From Merdivicinus sp050943495 (lineage in GTDB: Bacteria; Bacillota; Clostridia; Oscillospirales; Ruminococcaceae), in NCBI GenBank assembly GCA_050943495.1, contig JBMNPH010000017.1, forward strand, positions 1 to 38,889: a DNA stretch of 38,889 nt, read 5' to 3'. A program made the position numbers and the translations under genes. This document shows positions 1 through 8,105 of this stretch, piece by piece. Numbering within the stretch: the stretch's first letter is position 1; each line of letters begins with the position of its first letter. Below the pieces are notes generated by a model, which searched no databases, was not told the DNA's origin, and worked only from the letters and a program-made list of their open reading frames with translations.

Positions 1-11
1 CGGTACTAAAT

Positions 12-40
12 ACAAGAAACCCGATCAACGGGTTTCTTGT
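12..40. terminator. Hairpin, probable terminator of a gene left of the window
   Basis: A perfect 11-bp stem (12-22 with 30-40) closes a 7-nt loop just before the tRNA. The following bases are AT-rich but not a clean T run, so the direction is uncertain. It probably ends a transcript that enters from the left edge. Confidence 0.5.
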
Positions 41-49
41 CATATTTAT

Positions 50-125
50 TGCTCCTTAGCTCAGTCGGTAGAGCACGCGGCTGTTAACCGCGGTGTCGTC
101 AGTTCGAGCCTGACAGGAGCAGCCA
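50..125 (+). tRNA. tRNA-Asn (anticodon GTT)
   Basis: The sequence folds as a full cloverleaf of 76 nt. A 7-bp acceptor stem begins at 50 (TGCTCCT pairs with AGGAGCA), and the D arm contains AGTCGGTAGA. The anticodon stem CGCGG/CCGCG carries the loop CTGTTAA, with GTT at 83-85, and the T arm has a TTCGAGC loop. The 3' CCA is encoded in the DNA. GTT reads AAC and AAT, so the charge is asparagine. It stands alone, with no second tRNA next to it, and is followed directly by a terminator. Confidence 0.95.
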
Positions 126-131
126 TAGGAG

Positions 132-160
132 AAGCACTACACATTTGTGTAGTGCTTTTG
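132..160 (+). terminator. Rho-independent terminator of tRNA-Asn
   Basis: A perfect 11-bp stem (132-142 with 147-157) with a 4-nt loop ATTT is followed by a T-rich tail. It lies 6 nt after the tRNA CCA end. Confidence 0.85.
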
Positions 161-274
161 TTATACAGTTTTTTGCTACCTATGCAATTTTATTTCCGCT
201 CTTCCTTCGCAAAATAAATCGGGAAAATATTTTTGTCTATGATAAAATATAAATGGGTAGGAAAGGAGGCCGTT

Positions 275-1177
275 ATGAATTGGATTACAGGCATACAAAA
301 TGCAGTGGATTATATTGAGGATCATCTGACCGAAACAATTTCATATGACGAAATTGCTGCAAAAAGTTTTTCTTCATCGTATCATTTTCAGCGTATTTTT
401 AGTATTTTATGTGGTTTTACATTGGGCGAATATATTCGCAATCGGAGATTATCGTTAGCTGGAATCGAGCTGGCATCCAGTAATATAAAAGTAATTGATG
501 TTGCACTGAAATATTGCTATGAAAGCCCGGATAGCTTTACGAAAGCATTTTTTCATTTTCATGGGATTTTGCCTTCACAGGTGAAAAATAATGGTAGTCG
601 CTTAAAATCTTTTTCTCGTCTTGTACTGAAAATTTCTTTAGAAGGTGGTAACATTATGAATTATAGAATAGAACAGAAACCGGAAATGATTTTTACAGGA
701 TATAAAAGAAAATTTACTGGAACGCCGTCTGATCGGATGGAACAGGAAGGAGACTTTTATATCTCCACTCGTACGAATCAATATATTTTGAAGGGTTTGT
801 CCCATGACATGGAAACGGCCTATAATATTATGGATGATTTTGATGATGAAGGATACAGTTTTTATATCGCGGCTTTGCTTAATAATTGGCTAACCGATCA
901 TCTTAAAGAAGAACTAGGTGCAGACGATGCAGCGCGTTTTGAAAAAATTACAGTACCTGCTGGCCTTTATCTGGTATGCGAAACAGAGCGCACGAAATTT
1001 CCTACCATGATATTTGAGGATTTGCGCCGGAAAGCTGTTTGTGAATGGCTTCCGTCTTCTGGCTATCTGTTAGCCAAAAGGCCCGAAATTTCTGTTCATC
1101 ATTGGCCATTCAAATATGATGAGGAAAATCCGAATCGTTTTATCGAACTTTGGATCCCCATTGAAAAAGTCAAGTGA
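275..1177 (+). CDS. AraC-family transcriptional regulator with GyrI-like effector domain
   Basis: The predicted protein has 300 residues. Residues about 3-107 form an AraC-type double helix-turn-helix, with the typical second-HTH pattern VALKYCYESPDSFTKAF followed by FHGILPSQV. Residues about 130-300 resemble the GyrI-like/AraC effector-binding domain, ending in RFIELWIPIEK. Such proteins usually sense small hydrophobic compounds and control efflux or detoxification genes; the ligand here is unknown. I chose the ATG at 275 because GAAAGGAGG lies at 261-269; an in-frame ATG at 233 would place that ribosome site inside the gene. The gene is more AT-rich than its right-hand neighbours and stands alone, converging on the next gene, so its target is not evident. 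Confidence 0.9.
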   Translation: MNWITGIQNAVDYIEDHLTETISYDEIAAKSFSSSYHFQRIFSILCGFTLGEYIRNRRLSLAGIELASSNIKVIDVALKYCYESPDSFTKAFFHFHGILPSQVKNNGSRLKSFSRLVLKISLEGGNIMNYRIEQKPEMIFTGYKRKFTGTPSDRMEQEGDFYISTRTNQYILKGLSHDMETAYNIMDDFDDEGYSFYIAALLNNWLTDHLKEELGADDAARFEKITVPAGLYLVCETERTKFPTMIFEDLRRKAVCEWLPSSGYLLAKRPEISVHHWPFKYDEENPNRFIELWIPIEKVK

Positions 1178-1214
1178 TTGATTTGGATTTTTTATCAAGT
1201 TGATCCCTTCGATA

Positions 1215-1922
1215 TTATGAAATCAACCGAATGATTCCCAGTGGTGTTTGTTCTGTGGATTGTCCCAGGGGATTCTGCTTTAATATTTCTAAATAAATTT
1301 GTTCCTTTTCTTTGGTATCGGAATACCCCAGAATTTTCCCACCAATATCGTTGCAGTCGATAATTAGTACGGTATGTCCGGTAAGCTGCTTCAATTCTCC
1401 GGCAACTCGTTCCGGATGGTCCGGAGCCGGAACAACATAATGATTGTATGGCGGAATGGTAAAGGAACAAGGTCCGTCTACTGCGGCGGCTTTGAATCCT
1501 GCAATCCGATAAAACCAACCTTTTTGATGAAACAATCTTCCGAGCGCCCCTCCCGCCGCTGCCAGAAGAATGCGGCAAATTCCACACTCTCGGATTGCAC
1601 ATTCCATAGTCTCCGGTATTGCCAGTCCAATGCCATACGGAGTTTTCTGTACATGCCGAGAAAGTGTTTTGGCCCAGAATCCTGGATGAATTTCTTCCAA
1701 CGCTTTGGCTTTTCCCTGCGCACAGGCCAGCATCTTTTCACTGACCAGCAAAATATCTCCTTCTTTTAGATGTGGCATAGCATACCGGACGACGATTTCC
1801 TGAATATCTGTCCCTGCTGTAATTAAAGGTGTACGGATTGCATAACAGGCGTAGGTTTTGCCTGCAACTGTGACAAACTCTTCCTTTTCGGGGTTAACTC
1901 TTAAAAGATTTTGAAATTCCAT
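1215..1922 (-). CDS. CofE-like (F420-0:gamma-glutamyl ligase family) protein
   Basis: The protein has 235 residues, close to the size of CofE ligases. It carries the family-like blocks YAIRTPLITAGTDIQEIV near the N-terminus, GDILLVSEKMLACAQGKA in the middle, and LTGHTVLIIDCNDIGGKILG near the C-terminus. Classical CofE adds glutamates to coenzyme F420-0 using GTP. Most Firmicutes lack F420, and no other F420 gene is in this window, so the substrate here is probably different or unknown. An AAAAGAGG ribosome site precedes the start. The gene converges on the AraC gene with only 37 bp between them and no strong terminator. Confidence 0.75.
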   Translation of the reverse strand: MEFQNLLRVNPEKEEFVTVAGKTYACYAIRTPLITAGTDIQEIVVRYAMPHLKEGDILLVSEKMLACAQGKAKALEEIHPGFWAKTLSRHVQKTPYGIGLAIPETMECAIRECGICRILLAAAGGALGRLFHQKGWFYRIAGFKAAAVDGPCSFTIPPYNHYVVPAPDHPERVAGELKQLTGHTVLIIDCNDIGGKILGYSDTKEKEQIYLEILKQNPLGQSTEQTPLGIIRLIS

Positions 1923-2054
1923 CTGGATTCCTCTTTTCCTGCTTATTTTCTTTTTTATTATCGCAGAAAACGAGAATGGATTTTGCCCTTTTCTCTTTTG
2001 ATTTCCTTATAAAATCTATACTTTTTTATAAATATTTTCGAAATGAGGTTGTCT

Positions 2055-2825
2055 ATGAAAGACGAACGGCTATTTTATCAGGCTTATGAAAGTTTTTATC
2101 AAATGGCAGAGGACAGCGTCGCTTTCTCCCAATATTGCACCGCTGCTTTTGGAGAGGACTTTTCGCAGGACGGGTTCGGAGATTGCAGCCAGCTGCGGTT
2201 CTTTTTTGAGAAAGCCCCCGTTTTCCCGGGTGCGAAGGTTCTGGATATCGGATGCGGTAACGGGAAACTTCTCGCGTTTTTGCAGCGCGAATTTGGTGCG
2301 GAAGGATATGGTTTTGATTATTCGCGGAACGCGATTCACTCCGCGCGTCAGCGTCTTTCCCAGCCGGAAAATTTTCAGGTTTTTACCATGGAAGAAGCTG
2401 ACTATCCTTCCGCTTCCTTTGACCGGATTACTTCTTTGGACAGCATTTATTTTGCGCAAGATATGGAAGCTCTGGTCCGCAGAATTTATGGATGGCTCAA
2501 ACCGGGCGGATTTTTTCTCTGTGCCTATCAGGAAGGGGACGTGATGCCGAAAACGCTTGATTTTTCCACCACAGCGCTCGCGCAGGCTTTCCGGAATATC
2601 CGACTGCCCTATTCGGTCTGGGATATTACCGATCTATCCTATCAGACCCTAATCCGCAAACGGCAGGTCATCCTCGCGATGCGGGAGAATTTTGCCCGAG
2701 AAGGCCGGCAGGATTGGTTTGATCTGATCCTCCATCAGACTGACCCGGCCTTGCTGCCGTATGAGGAATATCAGAAACAAAATGCCCGCTATTTTTATTT
2801 GCTGGAAAAGGCCAAAGCGGATTGA
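2055..2825 (+). CDS. Class I SAM-dependent methyltransferase
   Basis: The protein has 256 residues. The SAM-binding glycine loop VLDIGCGNG is near residues 65-73, followed by an acidic end of strand 2 (GYGFDYS). Later blocks are DRITSLDSIYFAQDM and LKPGGFFLCAYQEGD, the usual motifs of small-molecule class I methyltransferases. The substrate cannot be read from sequence. I prefer the second in-frame ATG at 2055, with a weak GAGGT ahead of it, over the ATG at 2043, which has no ribosome site. The stop codon overlaps the promoter of the next gene, so the two genes are probably separate transcription units. Confidence 0.85.
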   Translation: MKDERLFYQAYESFYQMAEDSVAFSQYCTAAFGEDFSQDGFGDCSQLRFFFEKAPVFPGAKVLDIGCGNGKLLAFLQREFGAEGYGFDYSRNAIHSARQRLSQPENFQVFTMEEADYPSASFDRITSLDSIYFAQDMEALVRRIYGWLKPGGFFLCAYQEGDVMPKTLDFSTTALAQAFRNIRLPYSVWDITDLSYQTLIRKRQVILAMRENFAREGRQDWFDLILHQTDPALLPYEEYQKQNARYFYLLEKAKAD

Positions 2826-2850
2826 CTTTCGACGGATCCTCCCGTATAAT
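2822..2850 (+). promoter_or_regulatory. Sigma-A promoter for the TIM-barrel isomerase gene
   Basis: TTGACT (2822-2827) and a consensus TATAAT (2845-2850) are 17 bp apart. The -35 box overlaps the stop codon of the methyltransferase gene. A strong AAGGAGG ribosome site follows at 2875-2881. Confidence 0.85.
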
Positions 2851-2888
2851 GAAGATACTTTCATCTGGTATTACAAGGAGGATTTGCT

Positions 2889-3653
2889 ATGCGGTTTTGT
2901 GTTCCTATTCCCTGCTTTTTTGGAACTATGGATTTTTGCGATGCCCTTAGAAAGGTACAGACTCTCGGCTTTGATGCTGCGGAAACGTATAACTGGAAGT
3001 CTTTAGATCTTGACCGTGTCCGCGAAACCTGTGAAGAGACCGGCGTGGAACTGTTGAGTATGTGTACGACCGAATTCTGCATGACGGATCCGGCCAAACG
3101 AACGGACTGGCTTTCAGGCCTTCGGGAAAGCTGTGAAGCCGCCCGCAAAGTCGGTGTCCGCCGTCTGATTACCCAAGTAGGCTCTGATACGGGAGAAGAT
3201 CGGGCAAAACAGCATGCGAGCATTGTCGCTGCTCTGCGCGAAGCACGCCCGATTCTTGAGGATTCCGGTGTCACCATCATGATCGAACCGCTTAATACCT
3301 ATGTCAATCATCCCGGCTATTATCTCTGGTCCTCGCGTGAGGCATTTGACATCATTCATGAGGTGTCGCATCCGCTGGTGAAAATCGTCTACGATATCTA
3401 CCACCAGCAAGTGATGGAGGGCAATATTATCCCCAGCATTACCCAGAATCTCGACTGTATTGCCCACCTTCATGCTGCCGCGCATCCTGGCCGGATTGAC
3501 CTCCAGTTCGGCGAGAATGATTATCGTGTTATTTTCCGCGCCGTTGATGAGGCTGGCTATACCGGAGCCTGCGGCCTCGAATACCGTCCGACCCTCGGCT
3601 CCGAAGAGAGTCTGCGCGAGTTCCGACGGATTTATCTCGCTCATTCAGAATAA
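2889..3653 (+). CDS. Hydroxypyruvate isomerase-like TIM-barrel protein
   Basis: The protein has 254 residues and belongs to the xylose-isomerase-like TIM-barrel (AP endonuclease 2) superfamily. Acidic and polar residues expected to bind a divalent metal are visible: Glu in IMIEPLN (about residue 133), Asp and His in VYDIYHQQ (about 168-171), the HLHAAAHPG segment, and Glu in CGLEYRP near the C-terminus. The closest pattern I recognise is hydroxypyruvate isomerase (Hyi), which interconverts hydroxypyruvate and tartronate semialdehyde, but related sugar epimerases share these motifs, so the substrate is not certain. No glyoxylate-pathway neighbours are present. The ATG follows AAGGAGG by 7 nt and the gene has its own strong promoter. 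Confidence 0.85.
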   Translation: MRFCVPIPCFFGTMDFCDALRKVQTLGFDAAETYNWKSLDLDRVRETCEETGVELLSMCTTEFCMTDPAKRTDWLSGLRESCEAARKVGVRRLITQVGSDTGEDRAKQHASIVAALREARPILEDSGVTIMIEPLNTYVNHPGYYLWSSREAFDIIHEVSHPLVKIVYDIYHQQVMEGNIIPSITQNLDCIAHLHAAAHPGRIDLQFGENDYRVIFRAVDEAGYTGACGLEYRPTLGSEESLREFRRIYLAHSE

Positions 3654-3664
3654 TGGATAAAAAG

Positions 3665-3698
3665 AACCTCCTGTTGCAGGGCATTGCAACAGGAGGTT
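3665..3698 (-). terminator. Terminator between convergent genes
   Basis: A perfect 14-bp stem (3665-3678 with 3685-3698) has a 6-nt loop. On the minus strand it is followed by a T run (TCTTTTTATC), so it ends the AI-2E-family gene. It may also slow transcription from the plus-strand isomerase gene. Confidence 0.85.
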
Positions 3699-3714
3699 TC
3701 CAGTTGATGAAATA

Positions 3715-4848
3715 TTATTTTTGATGGGACAAATTTTTGGGGGAATCGGCCGGGCAAAATCCACGACTGCGAAGCCGATCTTCCACTTTTTCCCGCAGGA
3801 TACTGTACAGGACAGCAGTGACCGGAATGCCGATGAGGATGCCTGCGATTCCAAACAGGCTCCCGCCCGCTGTGACCGCTAGAAGTACCCAAATTCCGGG
3901 GAGACCGATCGATTCTCCGACAATCCGCGGATATAGAAAGCTGTTCTCAAGCTGCTGGAGGACGAGAATGAAAATCAGAAACCACAGCGCTAGCAGCGGC
4001 CGTTCCATTAGGAGGATCAAAGCACCGGCTGCTGCCCCAAAAAAGGCGCCGAAAATCGGAATCAGCGCGGTGACGCCGATGATTGCCGAGATGAGCGGGG
4101 CATAGGGCATCTGGAATATGCTCATTCCCAGAAAACACATTGCGCCCAGCAGAAACGCTTCGGTCAGCTGACCCGTCACAAAGTTTCGGAAGGTTCGTGC
4201 CGCCAGTTCGCCGATTCGGATGAAATTGTCGGCCTTTTCTCGGGGCAGATATGCGTACAGCACCTTTTTGCAGCAGGCGCACAGGTGTTCCTTTTTTGCC
4301 AGAAGGTAGACCGAAAAGACTGCACCGGCTGCGAAATTGATGACCCCCTCCATGAAATGAGAAGCCGCATCCACTGTGGATTGTACCATGTCCGGCCCGT
4401 TTTTGGGGAGGCTGTCCAGCCACTGCGGGAAGGCCTCTGTCATTCGTTCCGCAATGCCCGAAAGAGGCCCCATGCGCTGTGCATATCGGGCGGCAAATGC
4501 CCCGGATTGATCCAGATAGCGGGGCAGCTGATCCCACAGCTTCTGCCCGCTTTTCTGAAGCTGCGGCAGAAGGAGGAAGAGCAGCACCGCAATGACACCT
4601 GCTGTCAATAGCCATGCCGCCGCCAGTGTAATTCCCCGTCCAATCCGGCGGTGCGGGAACAGCCGTTCTTCCAGAAAACTAAGTGGTACGTTGAGAATAA
4701 AGGCAATTCCCAGTCCCAGGCCGAACGGCAGCAAGGCACTCCCTACCCGGCACAGGATTTCCCATCCCAACGCGGGATGCTGCACCAGAAGCAAGGCAAT
4801 TCCGCCCACCAGAATCCACTTCCAGGGCCATCGTTTTGGCTGATTCAT
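3715..4848 (-). CDS. AI-2E family (UPF0118) membrane transporter
   Basis: The protein has 377 residues. It has hydrophobic helices at the N-terminus (residues about 10-70), a soluble middle section, and a helical bundle in the C-terminal half that contains VLQQLENSFLYPRIVGESIGL, a recognisable block of the AI-2E/PerM/YdiK family. These proteins are multi-pass permeases of debated function: autoinducer-2 export, sodium or proton exchange, or sporulation-related roles. The start is 21 bp downstream of the lipoprotein gene stop, so the two are likely cotranscribed, with the lipoprotein first. Confidence 0.88.
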   Translation of the reverse strand: MNQPKRWPWKWILVGGIALLLVQHPALGWEILCRVGSALLPFGLGLGIAFILNVPLSFLEERLFPHRRIGRGITLAAAWLLTAGVIAVLLFLLLPQLQKSGQKLWDQLPRYLDQSGAFAARYAQRMGPLSGIAERMTEAFPQWLDSLPKNGPDMVQSTVDAASHFMEGVINFAAGAVFSVYLLAKKEHLCACCKKVLYAYLPREKADNFIRIGELAARTFRNFVTGQLTEAFLLGAMCFLGMSIFQMPYAPLISAIIGVTALIPIFGAFFGAAAGALILLMERPLLALWFLIFILVLQQLENSFLYPRIVGESIGLPGIWVLLAVTAGGSLFGIAGILIGIPVTAVLYSILREKVEDRLRSRGFCPADSPKNLSHQK

Positions 4849-4869
4849 CGTCCATCCTTTCCAGAGAGG

Positions 4870-5397
4870 TTATCCGCCGAAATGACAGGTCAAATCCAGT
4901 TCCGGTATGGATAAGCTGAGCATCGACCGGCTGCGCGGATCCAAGGTGAGTACAAATTCTCCCGACTCCGTTTCGCCGCTGACCGTGATGGCGGTACCCT
5001 CCACTCCGACTGTAATGCCTTCCGGTTCTGCCGCCTTGTTGATGGAGGCGACAATCGCTTTGGTGACACTGCTGCTGAGTACTTCTTCGCTGTCCGCTTC
5101 TACATGCAGTCCCAGATAGGATAGGCCGATATTTTCCTTGTCCATGGTGACCGTCATTCCAGAGAGCGTTTTGGGGGCGGTAAAGGTGAAGGTGAATACA
5201 TCTTCTTCGCTCTTATTCAAGTCCGCAGTGGCTTCAATGCCGCCCATCTTGATTTCCGCTACCGCGTCAAACGGCTGCTGTACAGCCTGCGAGACCGTTT
5301 CTGCATCTGGAACCGAGGATACTCCTCCATTGACCCCGCATCCGCCCAGAATCCCGCACAGGCAGACAGACAGGATGATCTGTGCTAATCTTTTCAT
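4870..5397 (-). CDS. Putative lipoprotein of unknown function
   Basis: The protein has 175 residues with a type II signal peptide. MKR is followed by a hydrophobic stretch and the lipobox ILGGC near residue 21, so it should be lipid-anchored on the outer face of the membrane. The rest alternates short beta-like strands with acidic patches and ends in ELDLTCHFGG. The pattern could fit a LolA-like half barrel, but that is only an impression. I chose the ATG at 5397 because GGGAGG precedes it. The gene starts right after a terminator hairpin and is followed by the AI-2E-family gene. Confidence 0.75.
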   Translation of the reverse strand: MKRLAQIILSVCLCGILGGCGVNGGVSSVPDAETVSQAVQQPFDAVAEIKMGGIEATADLNKSEEDVFTFTFTAPKTLSGMTVTMDKENIGLSYLGLHVEADSEEVLSSSVTKAIVASINKAAEPEGITVGVEGTAITVSGETESGEFVLTLDPRSRSMLSLSIPELDLTCHFGG

Positions 5398-5420
5398 GCT
5401 GCAATCCTCCCTTGTCAAAA

Positions 5421-5450
5421 AACCGGAGCCTTTTGGAAAAAGCTCCGGTT
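5421..5450 (-). terminator. Terminator after nnr, next to the lipoprotein ribosome site
   Basis: A 9-bp stem (5421-5429 with 5442-5450) is followed on the minus strand by six T residues. It sits between the nnr stop and the GGGAGG of the lipoprotein gene, so it may act either as a full stop or as a partial read-through control. Confidence 0.8.
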
Positions 5451-5481
5451 GTCTGTTCTAGTATATGCGAAGAATAAAATT

Positions 5482-7017
5482 TTATGCGTTCCCCCATTTC
5501 CGGAAAACTTCCGGAAAATGCCGGATCAGGTCGGTCGCCGTCATACAGTAGGGGGTGAGGTCTTTCGCTGTCGTATCTCCGGCTTCTCCATGCAGGAAAA
5601 CCGCTGCCAGTGCTGCTTCTTCGGGTTTTATGCCCTGAGCCAGAAAAGCACCCACCATTCCCGCCAGAACGTCCCCGCTGCCGGCCTTTGCCATACCCGA
5701 ATTGCCGTTGCGGTTCACCCAGAGCCTTCCGTCCGGCGCGGCAATCACCGTATTGGAGTCCTTGAGTATCAGTACTACCTGATATTCTGCCGCAAATTCT
5801 GCTGCCAATGCAAACCGGTTTTCCCGGATTTCCGCGATGGATTTCCCTGTTAGGCGGGAAAATTCTTTCAGGTGCGGGGTCAGAATGAGTGGCCCATGCG
5901 CGGTTTTCAGCATGGCTGGGTCTGAAGCCGCACAGTTTAGTCCGTCTGCATCGAGAACCAGTGGCTTTCCTGCCGCCAGCAATTTTCGGGTCAGCAAAAC
6001 GGTGTCCTCACAGACCGACATCCCGCATCCGAGCAGTACCGCCGTTGCCCAGCCGGCCTGTTCGATCAGCGCATCCGCTGCCTCAGCAGGCAGATTTCCT
6101 GCCGGAGAGGGCAGAATCGGGTAATAAATCGCTTCGGGAATCTGGCTGCCAAACAGCGGCACAATTGGTTCGGGAACGGCCGCTTTTAGCAGGCCGACCC
6201 CACAGTGCATTGCCGCCATAGAGGCCATCAGAATTGCCCCAGTCATATGTGAACAGCCACCGATTGTGAGTAGCCGTCCATAGTCACCCTTATTGGAATC
6301 CGGACGCCGTTTCGGGAGGCATTCTGCCGCAAGATTTCCTTCCAACAAGGTGACGCCGCCCGGCGCTTCCGCTAGAATTTTTTCGGAAATGCCGATTTCC
6401 GCACAGAAAACTTTTCCGCAGAGGGGCGCAGATCCCTTCAGGATGTGAGCGGGTTTGTGAGCTGCAAAGGTGATGGTGCAGTCCGCCTCAAAGGTGTCCC
6501 CGCTGCAAAATCCGTTGTCACAGTTCATGCCGGACGGCACATCCAGCGCAATCCGGACCGCGGGAGAAGTATTGGCCGCCGCCATCCATTCTCGGCAGAC
6601 GCCGCGTAGTTCGCCCGAAAATCCCGTCCCGAAGCACCCGTCCACAATCGCACCGGCCTCCCGGCAGAGGATATCTCGTTCCTCAGCCTCAATTTCCGCC
6701 GCGTCTCCAATCCAAACCGGCAGTCCCACCAGCCGTTCTCGGTTTTTCTGCGCCAGCGGACTGATGGCCTGTCCGAGTAGGAAGACTACCTGTACAGTCC
6801 ATCCCGTTTCCGCCAGCTTACGAGCGATAACCAGACCGTCTCCGCCGTTGTTTCCCTTTCCGCAGAGAATCAGCACCGGCTTTCTGGAGGGCACTTCTCC
6901 GGCTATGATGTCCGCCGCCGAACATCCGGCATTTTCCATCAGCCCTTCGAAGCTTCCGCCCTCTTCGACCGCACGTTGTTCTGCCCATTTCATCGCGTTG
7001 GCAGTTAATATTTTCAT
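5482..7017 (-). CDS. nnr: Bifunctional NAD(P)H-hydrate epimerase/dehydratase
   Basis: The protein has 511 residues and two domains. Residues about 1-210 are a YjeF_N epimerase domain, with the usual opening MKILTANAMKWAEQ and the cofactor loop CGKGNNGGDGLVIARKL. Residues about 220-505 are the ribokinase-like ADP/ATP-dependent dehydratase, with LTIGGCSHMTGA and the catalytic motif KAGSGDVLAGMVGAF. Together they repair damaged hydrated NADH and NADPH. I chose the start at 7017 because GGAGGG precedes it and the N-terminus fits the family; a longer reading frame reaches 7068. The first 200 nt overlap the 3' part of acpS in another frame. A terminator follows at 5421-5450. Confidence 0.95.
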   Translation of the reverse strand: MKILTANAMKWAEQRAVEEGGSFEGLMENAGCSAADIIAGEVPSRKPVLILCGKGNNGGDGLVIARKLAETGWTVQVVFLLGQAISPLAQKNRERLVGLPVWIGDAAEIEAEERDILCREAGAIVDGCFGTGFSGELRGVCREWMAAANTSPAVRIALDVPSGMNCDNGFCSGDTFEADCTITFAAHKPAHILKGSAPLCGKVFCAEIGISEKILAEAPGGVTLLEGNLAAECLPKRRPDSNKGDYGRLLTIGGCSHMTGAILMASMAAMHCGVGLLKAAVPEPIVPLFGSQIPEAIYYPILPSPAGNLPAEAADALIEQAGWATAVLLGCGMSVCEDTVLLTRKLLAAGKPLVLDADGLNCAASDPAMLKTAHGPLILTPHLKEFSRLTGKSIAEIRENRFALAAEFAAEYQVVLILKDSNTVIAAPDGRLWVNRNGNSGMAKAGSGDVLAGMVGAFLAQGIKPEEAALAAVFLHGEAGDTTAKDLTPYCMTATDLIRHFPEVFRKWGNA

Positions 7018-7399
7018 CGGTAATCCCCTCCGTATGTTTGGTCCAGGCGGTGACAAATGCCGCCGCATATTCTTCCGTATGGGTCAGGGAGATCGAAAAT
7101 TGCAGGCCTTTTTCCGCCGCAATCTCCGCAGCCCTACCGCTCAGTGACAGATACGGCGCCCCCTGTTCATCCCGCAGCACGGAAACTTCACATAGGGAAA
7201 ATCCCCGTATACCACTTCCCAGCGCCTTGGAAAACGCCTCCTTACCCGCAAAATTTGCCGCACAGGATGCCACCGGATTCTTCTTCTGCTCCAGAAAAAT
7301 CCGTTCAGAGTCCGAAAAAACCCTCGTATAAAAACGAGGGTTTTCAAGACTTCTGGCAATCCGGTCAATTCTGATCAGGTCGATTCCCGTATACAGCAT
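6818..7399 (-). CDS. acpS: Holo-[acyl-carrier-protein] synthase with overlapping C-terminal tail
   Basis: AcpS transfers 4'-phosphopantetheine from CoA to acyl carrier protein. The N-terminal motif GIDLIRIDR and the FAGKEAFSKALGSG motif hold the metal-binding Asp and Glu, and the canonical C-terminal core ends near SISLTHTEEYAAAFV. Normal AcpS is about 120-126 residues. Here the frame stays open to 193 residues, and the extra 66 or so codons lie inside nnr in a different frame and read as an Arg/Gly-rich tail. Either the tail is translated or a stop has been lost in this strain. The start lies inside the 3' end of the upstream membrane-protein gene (35-nt overlap), which suggests translational coupling. 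Confidence 0.9.
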   Translation of the reverse strand: MLYTGIDLIRIDRIARSLENPRFYTRVFSDSERIFLEQKKNPVASCAANFAGKEAFSKALGSGIRGFSLCEVSVLRDEQGAPYLSLSGRAAEIAAEKGLQFSISLTHTEEYAAAFVTAWTKHTEGITDENINCQRDEMGRTTCGRRGRKLRRADGKCRMFGGGHHSRRSALQKAGADSLRKGKQRRRRSGYRS

Positions 7400-7910
7400 T
7401 GCCGCCGGCCTTTCTGGGAACAAAGGTTCGCAGACCTTCCAAAACGCGGTCATTGGGAGTGAAGACGAGCAGAGTCTGTCCCAGTGTCGCATGATTGAAC
7501 ACCGCATAATAGTTGCCCGGATCCTCCGGAGCGGTGCAGGCATAAACTCGATTATTAAAAGTTTTCTGCGCCATTGCCTGATGATTGTAGGCGCCAAATT
7601 CCTCAAATTTCCGCGCGTTAGCAGTTAGGAGGCGTTTGCGGCGGCGGCGGGCAATAATTTTGTCCACATCCATTTCGCCGTTGGTCAGAATGTATTCGTA
7701 TTCCACGCTCATCGAGGTGATCAGATAATACGCACCGTATACTGCGCCGAATCCGATCAGAGTAGCGATCATCGAGAACATTCCGAGAAAAGGTGCCACA
7801 AAGAAGGATCCTATCAGCAGTACCGCAGCCGCCAGTACATACAGAATCTTCAACAATAGTTCAGTACTGGTTGACTGTTTTTTCACCATATATTCAATAA
7901 ATACATCCAT
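7365..7910 (-). CDS. Small two-helix membrane protein of unknown function
   Basis: The protein has 181 residues. Two adjacent hydrophobic helices span about residues 18-62, followed by EYEYILTNGEMDVDKIIARRRRKRL and a soluble C-terminal half. I recall similar clostridial proteins annotated only as DUF6106, but this is unverified memory. I chose the ATG at 7910 because AGGAGA lies about 10 nt upstream; a longer frame begins at 7943. It is the first gene of a three-gene unit with acpS and nnr, driven by a promoter at 7969-7997. Confidence 0.8.
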   Translation of the reverse strand: MDVFIEYMVKKQSTSTELLLKILYVLAAAVLLIGSFFVAPFLGMFSMIATLIGFGAVYGAYYLITSMSVEYEYILTNGEMDVDKIIARRRRKRLLTANARKFEEFGAYNHQAMAQKTFNNRVYACTAPEDPGNYYAVFNHATLGQTLLVFTPNDRVLEGLRTFVPRKAGGNAVYGNRPDQN

Positions 7911-7968
7911 CGCGATAAACTCTCCTGTCTTTCGATTTTCCAATAGAATGGTATCGTCTCTGTCTTTT

Positions 7969-7997
7969 AGGATAGCATATTTATCTCAAAATTTCAA
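7969..7997 (-). promoter_or_regulatory. Sigma-A promoter of the membrane protein-acpS-nnr operon
   Basis: On the minus strand TTGAAA (7992-7997) and TATCCT (7969-7974) are 17 bp apart, with an extended -10 TGC directly before TATCCT. It lies about 60 bp upstream of the first start codon. Confidence 0.75.
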
Positions 7998-8105
7998 GGC
8001 ACGAAATTGGTTTTCATAGTAAATTTACAGCTTTGTGAAAAATTTTCCAACGTCTTTGCATAAAAATCCGCAGGATTCCCACACTCATGGCAAGGAGGAA
8101 TGAAT

